Shown: in pieces, positions 35,093 to 43,105 of the stretch | How positions within the stretch are numbered: the first letter of the stretch is position 1 | Layout: each line of letters begins with the position of its first letter | NCBI RefSeq assembly: GCF_020990385.1 | Contig: NZ_CP087597.1 | Span: forward strand, 85,001-149,000 | Source of the DNA: Paracoccus sp. MA | GTDB taxonomy: Bacteria > Pseudomonadota > Alphaproteobacteria > Rhodobacterales > Rhodobacteraceae | Length of the DNA: 64,000 bases | Reading direction: 5' to 3' | Notes under the pieces: generated by a model | What the model saw: only the letters and a program-made list of their open reading frames with translations | Databases searched by the model: none | What the model was told of the DNA's origin: nothing | Made by a program: the position numbers and the translations under genes

Positions 35093-36073
35093 CTAGCTGA
35101 GGATTCTTAGTGTCTCTTTGACCGTCAGCAAAAGTCGCTTCTGGAATTCGGCGATGAAACTGGGCAAGCGCATGTTGATCTTATCTTCATTGCCGTAAAA
35201 GAGGTTTCTGTTGCCATATGATGTGAGGCGTCCGTTCTCACGGTCGGGCATGAGAATAAACCGCTCTTGTACGACACCATTCGCCCTAACTTCATAGACC
35301 TTGGGTTGTTCGTCAAAAAATCCGTCGTGGATGATCAGATTTCGGAGGGCCTCCGTTTCCGTGATCAGATCGCAGGGCTCAAATAGCGTCCCGGTTTTAT
35401 TGTTGAGTGAAATGCGACGCCGGTCGCCGAAGAGCTTGTTTTTCGACGCCAAACGAGGGTAGCGACTGAAATCTGTTCTTAGATGCTCAGCTTCAAAGAC
35501 AAGTTTTGTGGCGTAGTCCAGAAGGCTATGCAGACGAATGTAGATCACGTTAATGAGGGCGATCAGCTTTGCGGTTACTGGTGAACCGATGTGCCGAATT
35601 CCATCCGGGCTGACGCCGGGGGGATAGAAGAGTTCTTCCAAGTTGAGCGTTTTGTAGAATTCGCCCTGAAGTTGGACGACCTCGATCAGTGCCTCCTGAA
35701 TGCCAGAAACCAGCCTGCGGCAGTCATACAGGTACAGGAGTTTGTGAGTCGTCGGGTCGCTGTTTGCGCCAACGAGTTTTTCGAAGAGTTCACGGGAGAT
35801 TGGCGCTTCTGAGTTTAGTCCGGCAGTCACGACCCACTCTGGCACTTTCGGAAGTATTGCGTGGTATTGTCCAATCCCATCGAAGATTTGTGCTGCAAGG
35901 GCATCGTGCATTCGAACACAAATATTCTCGATATCATGGGAAAAATCACCAGTGCTGGCACGCCAGACTCCCTGGGGATCAAACGAAAAGTAGACCACAC
36001 CGCTGCGCGGGACGTCCAAAAGGGGAACGCCGTGCAGAGTAAGGTAGGTCGGTTGCCGATCCGAAGCGCTCAT
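35093..36073 (-). CDS. HEPN-like domain protein, reversed moron in the tail operon
   Basis: 326 aa from ATG 36073; ATG 36094 or an earlier start at 36196 is possible, and no clear ribosome site decides. A helical stretch (AKLIALINVIYIRLHSLLDYATKLVFEAEHL) is followed by EALRNLIIHDGFF (about residue 239). Its RNLIIH is the R-x4-H signature of HEPN RNases, with the typical Asn after Arg. The N-terminal part is beta-rich (YLTLHGVPLLDVPRSGVVYFSFDPQGVW) and unfamiliar. The gene is against the operon direction and visibly lower in GC than its neighbours, marking it as acquired cargo. Many HEPN proteins are ribonucleases in abortive infection or superinfection exclusion, which is the inference here. 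Confidence 0.65.
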   Translation of the reverse strand: MSASDRQPTYLTLHGVPLLDVPRSGVVYFSFDPQGVWRASTGDFSHDIENICVRMHDALAAQIFDGIGQYHAILPKVPEWVVTAGLNSEAPISRELFEKLVGANSDPTTHKLLYLYDCRRLVSGIQEALIEVVQLQGEFYKTLNLEELFYPPGVSPDGIRHIGSPVTAKLIALINVIYIRLHSLLDYATKLVFEAEHLRTDFSRYPRLASKNKLFGDRRRISLNNKTGTLFEPCDLITETEALRNLIIHDGFFDEQPKVYEVRANGVVQERFILMPDRENGRLTSYGNRNLFYGNEDKINMRLPSFIAEFQKRLLLTVKETLRILS

Positions 36074-36131
36074 TTCTGTTGACTGACTGAACATGCGTTC
36101 GAAGCTACACGCACAAAATTTTCTTTGCCAG

Positions 36132-36141
36132 ACAGTACTGT
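36132..36141. promoter_or_regulatory. Short palindrome between the HEPN gene and the resumed tail operon
   Basis: ACAGTACTGT is a perfect 10-bp palindrome in the 110-nt gap upstream of both the reversed HEPN gene and the plus-strand gene at 36184. It could be an operator for the HEPN promoter, but length alone gives weak support. Confidence 0.3.
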
Positions 36142-36183
36142 TAGCCGCCACAGCAACGCTCATCCAATAATCGCTGGCCGCCA

Positions 36184-36603
36184 ATGCCCACCCCACGCGA
36201 AACCATCCTCACCGCGCTGCATGCGCGGCTCTCGGCGCTGCCCGCCACTGCGCTCCGCGGCGAGGTGCTGCCCGAGCGTGTGCCGGCCGAGGGCCTGCTG
36301 ATCCTCCGTGACGGCGAGCCGGGGGAGCCGGAGGTCACGCTCTCGCCGCTGCGCTACCACTACCAGCACCGGGCCGAGATCGAGGCGGTCGTGCAGGGCT
36401 CCGACCGTGACGCCGACTTCGACACGCTGACCGCCGGCATCGGCTCGACGCTCGTCGCCGACCGCACGTTGGGCGGCCTTTGCGACTGGGTTGAGGCCGA
36501 AGCCCCGCGACCGGTCGATCTGCCGGTCGAGGGCGCGGCGAGCCTGAAGGCCGCCGTAATCCCGGTCGTCCTGCACTATTCCACGGCCGACCAACTGGCC
36601 TGA
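36184..36603 (+). CDS. Tail terminator-like protein
   Basis: 139 aa (TPRETILTALHARLSALPATALRGEVLPERVPAEGLLILRDGEPGEPEVTLSPLRYHYQHRAEIEAVVQG...VVLHYSTADQLA). Size, pattern and place before the tail tube fit the gpU/tail-terminator group, which is sometimes misannotated as an acyl-CoA transferase. No good ribosome site precedes the ATG, perhaps a result of the HEPN insertion just upstream. Confidence 0.72.
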   Translation: MPTPRETILTALHARLSALPATALRGEVLPERVPAEGLLILRDGEPGEPEVTLSPLRYHYQHRAEIEAVVQGSDRDADFDTLTAGIGSTLVADRTLGGLCDWVEAEAPRPVDLPVEGAASLKAAVIPVVLHYSTADQLA

Positions 36604-36627
36604 CCCCGACAACCCGAGGAGATCACC

Positions 36628-37566
36628 ATGGCACGAGCCCAGGGGGCGCGGGCGCAGATGGCGCTTGCGTTCGAGACCGTCTATGGCACGCCGCCCGCGA
36701 GCGGCTTCACGAAGATGCCCTTCGCCAGCACCACGCTCGGCGCGGAGCAGCCGCTGCTGAATTCGGAACTGCTCGGCTACGGCCGCGACCCGCTGGCGCC
36801 GATCAAGGACGCGGTCACCGCCGATGGCGACGTGGTCGTGCCGCTCGACGCCGAAGCCTTCGGCTTCTGGCTGAAGGCCGCCTTCGGTGCACCGACCACA
36901 ACGGGCACAGGCCCCTGGACGCACGAGTTCCAATCTGGGTCGTGGACGCTGCCCAGCATGTCGATCGAGACCGGCATGCCGGAGGTGCCGCGCTACGCGA
37001 TGTATTCCGGCTGCGTGCTCGACCAGCTGACCTGGCAGATGCAGCGCTCGGGGCTGCTGACGGCAACCGCGCGGCTGGTGGCGCAGGGCGAGACGGTCGG
37101 CACGACCACCAGCTCGGGTACGCCCGCCGCGCTAGAGCTGAAACGTTTCGGTCACTTCAACGGGGCGATCAGCCGAAATGGCACGGCGCTCGGCAACGTG
37201 GTCTCGGCCGAGGTCACCTATGCCAACAACCTCGACCGCATCGAGACCATCCGCTCGGACGGGCGTATCGATGGCGCAGACCCGTCCATCGCCGCGCTCA
37301 CTGGCCGGATCGAGGTGCGATTTGCCGACCAGACGCTGGTGACGCAGGCGATCAACGGCGAGGCCTGCGAAATGGAGTTCGCCTACGTCCTGCCCTCTGG
37401 TGAGAGCTTCACCTTCACCGTGCACGCCGTCTACCTGCCGCGCCCACGCATCGAGATTTCCGGGCCGCAGGGCGTGCAGGCCACCTTCGACTGGCAGGCG
37501 GCCCGCGACAGCGTCGTCGGCCGGATGTGCACCGCCACCCTCGTGAACGATGTGGAGAGTTACTGA
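36628..37566 (+). CDS. Major tail tube protein
   Basis: 312 aa. MARAQGARAQMALAFETVYGTPPASGFTKMPFASTTLGAEQPLLNSELLGYGRDP with later DGDVVVPLDAEAFGFWLKAAFG and a second beta-rich domain (RIEVRFADQTLVTQAINGEACEMEFAYVLPSGESFTFTVHAVYLPRPRIEISGPQGVQATFDWQAA) fits the two-domain tail tube family. A GAGGAG site precedes the ATG. The ACTGATG junction couples it to the next gene. Confidence 0.88.
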   Translation: MARAQGARAQMALAFETVYGTPPASGFTKMPFASTTLGAEQPLLNSELLGYGRDPLAPIKDAVTADGDVVVPLDAEAFGFWLKAAFGAPTTTGTGPWTHEFQSGSWTLPSMSIETGMPEVPRYAMYSGCVLDQLTWQMQRSGLLTATARLVAQGETVGTTTSSGTPAALELKRFGHFNGAISRNGTALGNVVSAEVTYANNLDRIETIRSDGRIDGADPSIAALTGRIEVRFADQTLVTQAINGEACEMEFAYVLPSGESFTFTVHAVYLPRPRIEISGPQGVQATFDWQAARDSVVGRMCTATLVNDVESY

Positions 37567-38021
37567 TGCTGACGCTCGACCTGACCAATGCGCCGCGCTG
37601 GCATGACCTCGCGCCCGGCGTGCGGGTGCAGCTGCGCCCGCTCACCACCGCCCTGATGGTGGCGACGCGCAGCGATCCGGCTGTGGAAGCCTTGCCCGAG
37701 GAGGCATCCGACGAGGAGCGTGCGGTCTCCTTTGCCAAGGCGCTGGCGCGACGGGCCGTGCTCGCCTGGGAGGGCATCGGCGACGCCGAAGGCAATCCCA
37801 TCGAGCCGAGCCCCGAGGCTATCGACGCTTTGCTCGATGTCTGGCCGATCTTCGAGGCCTTCCAGCTGACCTACGTCTCCAAGGGCCTGCTGCTGGAACA
37901 GGAAAAAAACGCCTCCGCGCTCTCGCCGAATGGTCCTTCGGCGGGGGCGAGCGATACTGCCAAGCCTGCGCACCCTACGAGGGCCGCGAGCAAGCCTGCC
38001 CGGACTGCCCGGCGCGGCTGA
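37566..38021 (+). CDS. Tail assembly chaperone, unshifted product (gpG-like)
   Basis: 151 aa. The helical gpG-like chaperone (RVQLRPLTTALMVATRSDPAVEALPEEASDEERAVSFAKALARRAVLAWEGIGDAEGNPIEPSPEAIDALLDVWPIFEAFQLTYVSKGLLLEQEKN) sits between tail tube and tape measure. After QEKN the zero frame continues into a low-complexity Ser/Ala/Thr tail. The slippery site at 37904-37910 would shift a fraction of ribosomes into the frame that carries on to the tape-measure start. Confidence 0.85.
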   Translation: MLTLDLTNAPRWHDLAPGVRVQLRPLTTALMVATRSDPAVEALPEEASDEERAVSFAKALARRAVLAWEGIGDAEGNPIEPSPEAIDALLDVWPIFEAFQLTYVSKGLLLEQEKNASALSPNGPSAGASDTAKPAHPTRAASKPARTARRG

Positions 38022-38248
38022 ACCGTCCGGAAACGCCGGAGGGTTGGCAGGTCTGGGACCTGGTCGGCCGTCTCGGCGGCCAGCTGCGCGTGTTGCCCGG
38101 CGCGGTGATCGGCTGGGACATGTCGGCGGCGCTGGCGCTCGGTGACGCCCTCGGCGTACCGCCGCTCGTCACGGCCGAACTGCTACCCGTCATCGAGGCG
38201 GTGATCGTCACAAAACTCAACGAACAGATGGATCACTCCCATGGCTGA
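37566..38248 (+). CDS. Tail assembly chaperone, -1 frameshift product (gpGT-like)
   Basis: A -1 shift at A AAA AAC (37904-37910) continues as CGC CTC CGC..., giving RLRALAEWSFGGGERYCQACAPYEGREQACPDCPARL and about 85 more residues ending LLPVIEAVIVTKLNEQMDHSHG, with the stop at 38246-38248 overlapping the tape-measure ATG. The extension contains CxxC and CxxC pairs, probably a zinc site. Lambda gpG/gpGT use the same arrangement to chaperone the tape measure at a fixed ratio. The shift is inferred from sequence, not shown. Confidence 0.75.
37904..37910 (+). promoter_or_regulatory. Programmed -1 ribosomal frameshift slippery heptamer
   Basis: AAAAAAC is in the reading phase A AAA AAC required for -1 slippage by tandem tRNAs. 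It is the only run of seven A in this GC-rich operon and sits where lambda-like phages shift between the chaperone and its extended form. Confidence 0.82.
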
Positions 38249-40658
38249 GAAGAGGGTCAGCGTCCGCCTCGCGGCCGTGGGCGGACGGCAGGTGCGCGCC
38301 GAACTGGAAGGCGTGGGCGAAGCCGGGTCGCGCGGCTTCGGACGGCTGAGCCGCGAGATGGAGGCGGCGAACGTCCGGCTCGCGGCCTTCTCGCGGCGGG
38401 TGCGCGTGGCCGCCGCTGCCGCCGTGGCAGCCGCTGCAGCCGCTGGCGTGGCGATGATCCGGTCCGGTCTGCAGACCGTCGATGCGCAGGCGAAGCTCGC
38501 GCAGTCGCTCGGCACTACGGTCGCCTCGATCCAGACGCTGGAGCGCGCGGGCGAACTGGCGGGCGTGTCGATGTCAGGCATCGAGCAGGCCACCAAGGAT
38601 CTGACCCGCCGTCTCAGCCAGGCGGCCGCCGGGACCGGCCCCGCCGCCGATGCGCTCGACCGGCTGGGGCTCTCGGCCAATGAGCTGATCGCCCTGCCGC
38701 TGGACCAGCGGGTCGGCGCCATCAACGCGGCCATCGAGAACTTCGTGCCTGCCGCCGAACGCGCGGCCGTGGCGGGCCAGCTCTTCGGCGAGGAAGGCTC
38801 CATCGCCATGAGCCGGATCGACACCGCGACGCTGCGCCAGGCGACCGAGGACGTCCTCGCCTTCGGGGTGGTCGTCTCCGAGCAGGACGCCGATCAGATC
38901 GAGCGGACGAATGATGCGATCTCCCGGCTCGGGCTGATCTGGCGCGGGCTGTCGAACCAGTTGGCGGTCGCTGCGGCCCCGGCGCTGGAAGCCGTCGCCG
39001 ACGCCATGGCCGCGGTCGCCAGCCGAACGGGACCGCTCGGGATCGCGATCCGCGGCCTCTTCGACAACATCGGCCGCCTGACCACCTATGCCGCGACCTT
39101 CGCCGCCTTCCTCGCGGGACGCTGGGTCGCCGGCATGGCCGCCGCGGCGCTCTCGGTCCGCGGCCTCGCGACCGCGCTCGTCGTCCTGCGTGGCGCGCTG
39201 ATCCGTACCGGCATCGGGGCGCTGATCGTTGGCGCGGGCGAGCTTGTTTACCAGTTCACCCGCCTTGTCTCCGGCGCGGGCGGCTTTGGTGGGGCGATGT
39301 CGCTCCTGAAGGACGTCGCCGTCGATGTCTGGGAGCGCATCAGGATGGGCGCCGCTGCGGCGGGAGCCGCAGCCACGGCGATGTTCTTCGACCTGAAGGC
39401 CGATGCCGCGTCGGGCATGCAGAGCGCCATCGAGAGCGTTGTCGGATTCGGCAACACGGCCGCAAACACGTTCGAAGGCGCCTACGAGGCGATCAAGGCG
39501 ATCTGGGGCCTGCTGCCCGCCGCTATCGGCGATCTGGCGTTCCAGGCGGCCAACAGCCTGGTCGACGGCGTCGAGGCGATGCTGAACGGCGTGGTCTCGC
39601 GCATCAACGGCTTCATCGGCGGCCTCAACCAGGGGCTGGAAGCGCTCGGGTCGGAGCGGCGCATCTCGCTGGTACCGGACCTGGACCTCGGTGAGATCGA
39701 GAACCGGTTCGAGGGCGCGGCCAGTGCAGCCACGACGGCGGCACAGGCGGCCTTCGACCGGGCCTTCGAGGACAACCCACTGAGCGCGCCCGACCTTGGT
39801 CTGGCCGAGGCGGCGAACCGCGCGCTCGAGTCCGCGAACCTCTATCGCGGGGCGGCGCGCGATCTGGCGGAAGGTGCCCGTGCGCCTCTCGAAAGCTGGC
39901 AGGTGCTCCGCGATGCCGTGCGCGGCACAGACGAGAACGGCGCAGATGCGCTCGCCGAGGCCACGGCTGCGGCGGAGCGGTTCGAGACCGCGCTCGACGG
40001 CGCCGGGCAGGCCGCGACCGATGCCGGCGCTGCCGCAGGTGCTGCGGCGGCTGCGACCGAGCCCAATGTGGAGACCGCGGTCACCGGCTGGCAAGCCGTC
40101 ACCGCCGCGCTGTCTGACTACGCCAGCAAGGCGCGCGAGATCGGTGGCGATATCGGCCAGAGCCTCGTCGGCGCCTTCCAGTCGGCCGAGAGCGCGGTCG
40201 GCCAGTTCGTGAAGAGCGGCAAGCTGAACTTCCGTGACCTCGTCACTTCGCTGCTGGCCGACCTCGCTCAGCTCGCCGCCCGACGCTTCATTCTGGGACC
40301 GATCGCCAATGCGCTCTCCGGCGTGTTCTCCGGTGCGGGCAGCATTTTCGCCAATGTCCTGCATGCGGGCGGGATGGTCGGCTCCGCTGGCCCCTCGCGC
40401 ATGGTCCCGGCCATGGCTTTCGCCGCTGCCCCGCGAATGCATGGCGGCGGCATGGCCGGACTTCGCCACGACGAGGTGCCCGCGATCCTGCAACGCGGCG
40501 AGCGCGTGCTGTCGCGGCGTGAGGCGCAGAGCTACGGCGCGGGAGGCGGGGTCAACGTCACCATCATGGCGCGCGACGCCGAAAGCTTTCGGCAGTCCCG
40601 CACCCAGGTCGCGGCCGACATCGCCCGCGCAGTGTCGCTTGGACGAAGGGGCATGTGA
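38241..40658 (+). CDS. Tail tape measure protein
   Basis: 805 aa. Tape-measure features include a long Ala-rich helical chain, hydrophobic stretches (about 50-73 and 280-335), and the C-terminal pattern FRDLVTSLLADLAQLAARRFILGPIANALSGVF...HAGGMVGSAGPSRMVPAMAFAAAPRMHGGGMAGLRHDEVPAILQRGERVLSRREA found in lambda-type tape measures. It sets tail length and helps DNA entry. Its stop overlaps the next ATG (ATGTGATG). The start overlaps the frameshift product stop. Confidence 0.92.
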   Translation: MAEKRVSVRLAAVGGRQVRAELEGVGEAGSRGFGRLSREMEAANVRLAAFSRRVRVAAAAAVAAAAAAGVAMIRSGLQTVDAQAKLAQSLGTTVASIQTLERAGELAGVSMSGIEQATKDLTRRLSQAAAGTGPAADALDRLGLSANELIALPLDQRVGAINAAIENFVPAAERAAVAGQLFGEEGSIAMSRIDTATLRQATEDVLAFGVVVSEQDADQIERTNDAISRLGLIWRGLSNQLAVAAAPALEAVADAMAAVASRTGPLGIAIRGLFDNIGRLTTYAATFAAFLAGRWVAGMAAAALSVRGLATALVVLRGALIRTGIGALIVGAGELVYQFTRLVSGAGGFGGAMSLLKDVAVDVWERIRMGAAAAGAAATAMFFDLKADAASGMQSAIESVVGFGNTAANTFEGAYEAIKAIWGLLPAAIGDLAFQAANSLVDGVEAMLNGVVSRINGFIGGLNQGLEALGSERRISLVPDLDLGEIENRFEGAASAATTAAQAAFDRAFEDNPLSAPDLGLAEAANRALESANLYRGAARDLAEGARAPLESWQVLRDAVRGTDENGADALAEATAAAERFETALDGAGQAATDAGAAAGAAAAATEPNVETAVTGWQAVTAALSDYASKAREIGGDIGQSLVGAFQSAESAVGQFVKSGKLNFRDLVTSLLADLAQLAARRFILGPIANALSGVFSGAGSIFANVLHAGGMVGSAGPSRMVPAMAFAAAPRMHGGGMAGLRHDEVPAILQRGERVLSRREAQSYGAGGGVNVTIMARDAESFRQSRTQVAADIARAVSLGRRGM

Positions 40659-41284
40659 TGGCGTTTCACGAGGTCCGGTTTCCCGACAACATCAGCCGCG
40701 GCGCGCGTGGCGGGCCAGAGCGGCGCACCCAGATCGTCGAGCTCGCCTCGGGCGACGAGGAGCGCAACGCCAGCTGGGCCAACTCGCGCCGCCGCTACGA
40801 TGTCGCCTATGGCATCCGCCGCGCGGACGATCTGGCGGCGGTCGTCGCCTTCTTCGAGGCGCGGAACGGTCGGCTCCACGGCTTCCGCTTCAAGGACTGG
40901 GGCGACCACAAGTCTTGCCTGCCCTCGGGCGCATTATCCCCGACTGATCAGGCGATCGGCACCGGCGACGGCGCGACGACCGCCTTCCAGCTGGTGAAGC
41001 TCTACGCCTCGGGGGCGCAATCCTGGACGCGCGCCATCGCCAAGCCGGTGGCGGGCACCGTGCGCATCGCGCTGTCGGGTGTCGAGCAGCTCTCCGGCTG
41101 GTCAGTCGACACCACGACCGGCCTCGTCACCTTCGGCGCCGCGCCGGCCGCTGGCGTCGCGATCACCGCCGGGTTCGAGTTCGACGTGCCGGTCCGCTTC
41201 GACACCGACGTGCTCGACGTGACGCTCGACCTCGAACGACTCGGCTCGATCACCTCCATTCCGCTTCTGGAGATCCGGCGATGA
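40658..41284 (+). CDS. DUF2460/TIGR02217-family tail protein (GTA gp12-like)
   Basis: 208 aa. The family signature is MAFHEVRFPDNISRGARGGPERRTQIVELASGDEERNASWANSRRRYDVAYGIRRADDLAAVVAFFEARNGRLHGFRFKDWGDHKS. This is a distal tail component conserved in the Rhodobacter gene transfer agent and related phages. Its stop overlaps the next ATG. A GTG three bases earlier is a less likely start. Confidence 0.93.
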   Translation: MAFHEVRFPDNISRGARGGPERRTQIVELASGDEERNASWANSRRRYDVAYGIRRADDLAAVVAFFEARNGRLHGFRFKDWGDHKSCLPSGALSPTDQAIGTGDGATTAFQLVKLYASGAQSWTRAIAKPVAGTVRIALSGVEQLSGWSVDTTTGLVTFGAAPAAGVAITAGFEFDVPVRFDTDVLDVTLDLERLGSITSIPLLEIRR

Positions 41285-41631
41285 ACGACACCGGCAGCTT
41301 CATTGCGGCCGTGCTGCGCGAGCTCGCGGCCTCGACCGCCGTGATCCTGGCCGCCTGGGGGGCGCTTGGCGGCGCGACGAACGCGCTGACCACGAAGATG
41401 CGGCTGCGCGATGCGCTCCGGCACATCCTGCTCGGCGGTCTGATCGCGGCCGGGATGGGCAGCCTTTCCATGGCCGTGATCACCGCCTGGCTCGGCCTTC
41501 CGCCCGAAGCGATCCCGGCGGGCGGGGCGGCGGGGTCTGCCGCTTATCTCGTAGGGGTCTTCGGACCGGCCTTCATCGAGATGCTGCTCGCGCGCCTGCG
41601 CCGTGCCAACGAAGGCGGCGGCGATGAATGA
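41281..41631 (+). CDS. Phage holin-like membrane protein
   Basis: 116 aa with about three hydrophobic segments (SFIAAVLRELAASTAVILAAWGALGGATNAL, ILLGGLIAAGMGSLSMAVITAWLG, GAAGSAAYLVGVFGPAFIEMLL) and a charged C-terminus. Its place ahead of the endolysin supports a holin that permeabilises the inner membrane. It is inserted between tail genes rather than in a separate lysis operon. Confidence 0.75.
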   Translation: MNDTGSFIAAVLRELAASTAVILAAWGALGGATNALTTKMRLRDALRHILLGGLIAAGMGSLSMAVITAWLGLPPEAIPAGGAAGSAAYLVGVFGPAFIEMLLARLRRANEGGGDE

Positions 41632-41755
41632 CCTTCTCCGCCTCGCGCGCTCTCTCCGCTGCGACCCCGCCCACCCTCGGCAGGCCTTCGCTCACCGCCT
41701 GCGTATCGGTCTCGTCGTCGCGGCACTGATCCTGATCCTCTCGCTTCTCCGGTAA
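41624..41755 (+). CDS. Very small single-TM protein between holin and lysozyme
   Basis: 43 aa (MNDLLRLARSLRCDPAHPRQAFAHRLRIGLVVAALILILSLLR) overlapping the holin stop by 8 nt and ending 4 nt before the lysozyme ATG. It has a basic N-terminus and one C-terminal hydrophobic helix. It may be a lysis accessory such as a pinholin or antiholin; this rests on context only. Confidence 0.55.
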   Translation: MNDLLRLARSLRCDPAHPRQAFAHRLRIGLVVAALILILSLLR

Positions 41756-41759
41756 TTCC

Positions 41760-42422
41760 ATGCACATGACCGACCGGGGCCTGCTGGCCCTCGTCCGGCA
41801 CGAAGGACTCGTGCCCGGACCCTATCTCGATGTGAAACAGGTCTGGACCTTTGGCATCGGCCACACGGCCGCGGCCGGGCCGCCCGATCCGGCCAGCATG
41901 CCGCGCGGCATGCCCGCTGATCCGGACGCCGGGATCCGCGAGGCGTTCCGGGTCTTCCGCGCCGATCTTGCGCGCTACGAGGCCGCCGTCCTGCGCGCCG
42001 TGAAGGTGCCGCTGGCGCCGCACGAGTTCGATGCGCTGGTCAGCTTCCACTACAACACCGGCGGCATCGCCAAGGCTGCACTGACCCGCCACCTCAATGC
42101 CGGCAATCGCGTTGCAGCCGCCGACGCGTTTCAGAACTGGCGGCGACCGGCCTCGATCATCCCCCGCCGGGAGGCCGAGCGCGACCTGTTCCGCCATGGC
42201 CGCTATCCCGGCGGAACCATCCCGGTCTGGTCCGTGGATCGTGCAGGCCGCGTGGATTTCTCGCGGCCGATCCGACGCCTGACCGAGGATGAGGCTCTGG
42301 CCTTGGCTCGCGGGCCGTCGCCGCTGCCGAGGCCACCGGTCTTCGAACCTGCACCCACCGCACCGACCGGCTGGCTCGCCCGGCTGGCCGCCCTCTTCTC
42401 CGCCCTGATCCGGAGGGCTTGA
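41760..42422 (+). CDS. Phage lysozyme, GH24 endolysin
   Basis: 220 aa. The catalytic triad fits T4 lysozyme spacing: Glu15 (RHEGL), Asp24 (YLDVKQ) and Thr30 (WTFGIGH), E-x8-D-x5-T. The domain continues with LVSFHYNTGGIAKAALTRHLNAG and ends with a Pro-rich linker and a C-terminal hydrophobic/basic helix (LARLAALFSALIRRA) that may bind membrane. It cleaves peptidoglycan after holin action. No export signal is obvious at the N-terminus. Confidence 0.92.
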   Translation: MHMTDRGLLALVRHEGLVPGPYLDVKQVWTFGIGHTAAAGPPDPASMPRGMPADPDAGIREAFRVFRADLARYEAAVLRAVKVPLAPHEFDALVSFHYNTGGIAKAALTRHLNAGNRVAAADAFQNWRRPASIIPRREAERDLFRHGRYPGGTIPVWSVDRAGRVDFSRPIRRLTEDEALALARGPSPLPRPPVFEPAPTAPTGWLARLAALFSALIRRA

Positions 42423-42427
42423 CCCCC

Positions 42428-42658
42428 ATGCGCTACGTCCGACCCAACTCACTCACCTGGTGGGCGGGACTTCTCGCCATGCTCACCGGCATCGCCTCCC
42501 TCGCGCTGCCAGCCACCGGTCCGCTCGGCGAGTTGTCCCGTCTCGTCGCGCTGCTCGCCGGCTCAGGCGATGCCTCGCCGGCGGGGCTGATGTTCCTTGG
42601 TCTGGGCCTGATCGGCCTGCGCGACCGGATCGAGCGCGGGTTCCGCGGCGATGCTTGA
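42428..42658 (+). CDS. Small phage membrane protein
   Basis: 76 aa from ATG 42428 with two hydrophobic helices (WWAGLLAMLTGIASLALPATGPLG and AGLMFLGLGLIGLRDRIERG). It overlaps the next small gene by 8 nt. It lies within the lysis cluster; its role is unknown. Confidence 0.7.
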   Translation: MRYVRPNSLTWWAGLLAMLTGIASLALPATGPLGELSRLVALLAGSGDASPAGLMFLGLGLIGLRDRIERGFRGDA

Positions 42659-42752
42659 GTTTCTCGCAGGTCTGGTCGTGGGCGGCTTCCTCGGCGTCTT
42701 CGTCGCAGCCCTCTGCGTCGCCGCCGCGCGGGGGGAGCAGCACGATGGCTGA
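42651..42752 (+). CDS. Very small single-TM peptide
   Basis: 33 aa (MLEFLAGLVVGGFLGVFVAALCVAAARGEQHDG): one Gly/Ala-rich hydrophobic helix with a short polar tail. The start overlaps the previous gene and the stop overlaps the next (GATGGCTGA), showing tight packing expected of real genes. The function is unknown. Confidence 0.6.
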   Translation: MLEFLAGLVVGGFLGVFVAALCVAAARGEQHDG

Positions 42753-42975
42753 TCACCTGATCTGGCTGGTCGCGGCTCTGGGCGCGGTCGGGGGCGTCGT
42801 CCTCGGCCGGGCCTGGGGGCGCGTGGAAGGGGAGCACGCTGGCAAACGGGAGGCGGAACGCGATGCCATGCAAGACAAGAACGAGCGCGTCGAGCGCGGG
42901 CGCGACGCGGTTCGTGACGGCCGCGGCGCTGGCGATCCTCCTGACCGGCTGCGTCGCAACGATGGGAAATGGTGA
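42745..42975 (+). CDS. Putative i-spanin (Rz-like)
   Basis: 76 aa. N-terminal membrane helix (HLIWLVAALGAVGGVVLGRAWG) followed by a charged helical domain (RVEGEHAGKREAERDAMQDKNERVERGRDAVRDGRG). This is the inner-membrane spanin layout, and the o-spanin-like lipoprotein gene overlaps its 3' half in another frame, as lambda Rz/Rz1 do. Together they would disrupt the outer membrane at lysis. Confidence 0.7.
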   Translation: MADHLIWLVAALGAVGGVVLGRAWGRVEGEHAGKREAERDAMQDKNERVERGRDAVRDGRGAGDPPDRLRRNDGKW

Positions 42976-43105
42976 CGCGGGCTGCGCCTCCTATGCCGAG
43001 GCGCGGCTCGCCCGGCCTCCTGCCCAGACTGTCGCGGAGGTGCCATCGGACTGGGCGGACTGGATCGCCGATCTCGACGACCGCATGACGGGAACCTGCC
43101 GATGA
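42863..43105 (+). CDS. Putative o-spanin lipoprotein (Rz1-like)
   Basis: 80 aa with a lipoprotein signal: basic N-terminus, hydrophobic core FVTAAALAILL and lipobox LLTGC (Cys30). The mature part is short and contains ARPPAQTVAEVPSDWADWIADLDDRM. It is embedded in the i-spanin gene in another frame and its stop overlaps the DUF2163 start (GATGAAG), so it is probably the outer-membrane partner. Confidence 0.75.
   Translation: MPCKTRTSASSAGATRFVTAAALAILLTGCVATMGNGDAGCASYAEARLARPPAQTVAEVPSDWADWIADLDDRMTGTCR

Noticed and set aside
38574..40493. 639-codon minus-strand frame opposite the tape measure
   Set aside because: Antisense of a clear tape-measure gene, Arg/Gly/Asp-rich with no domain.
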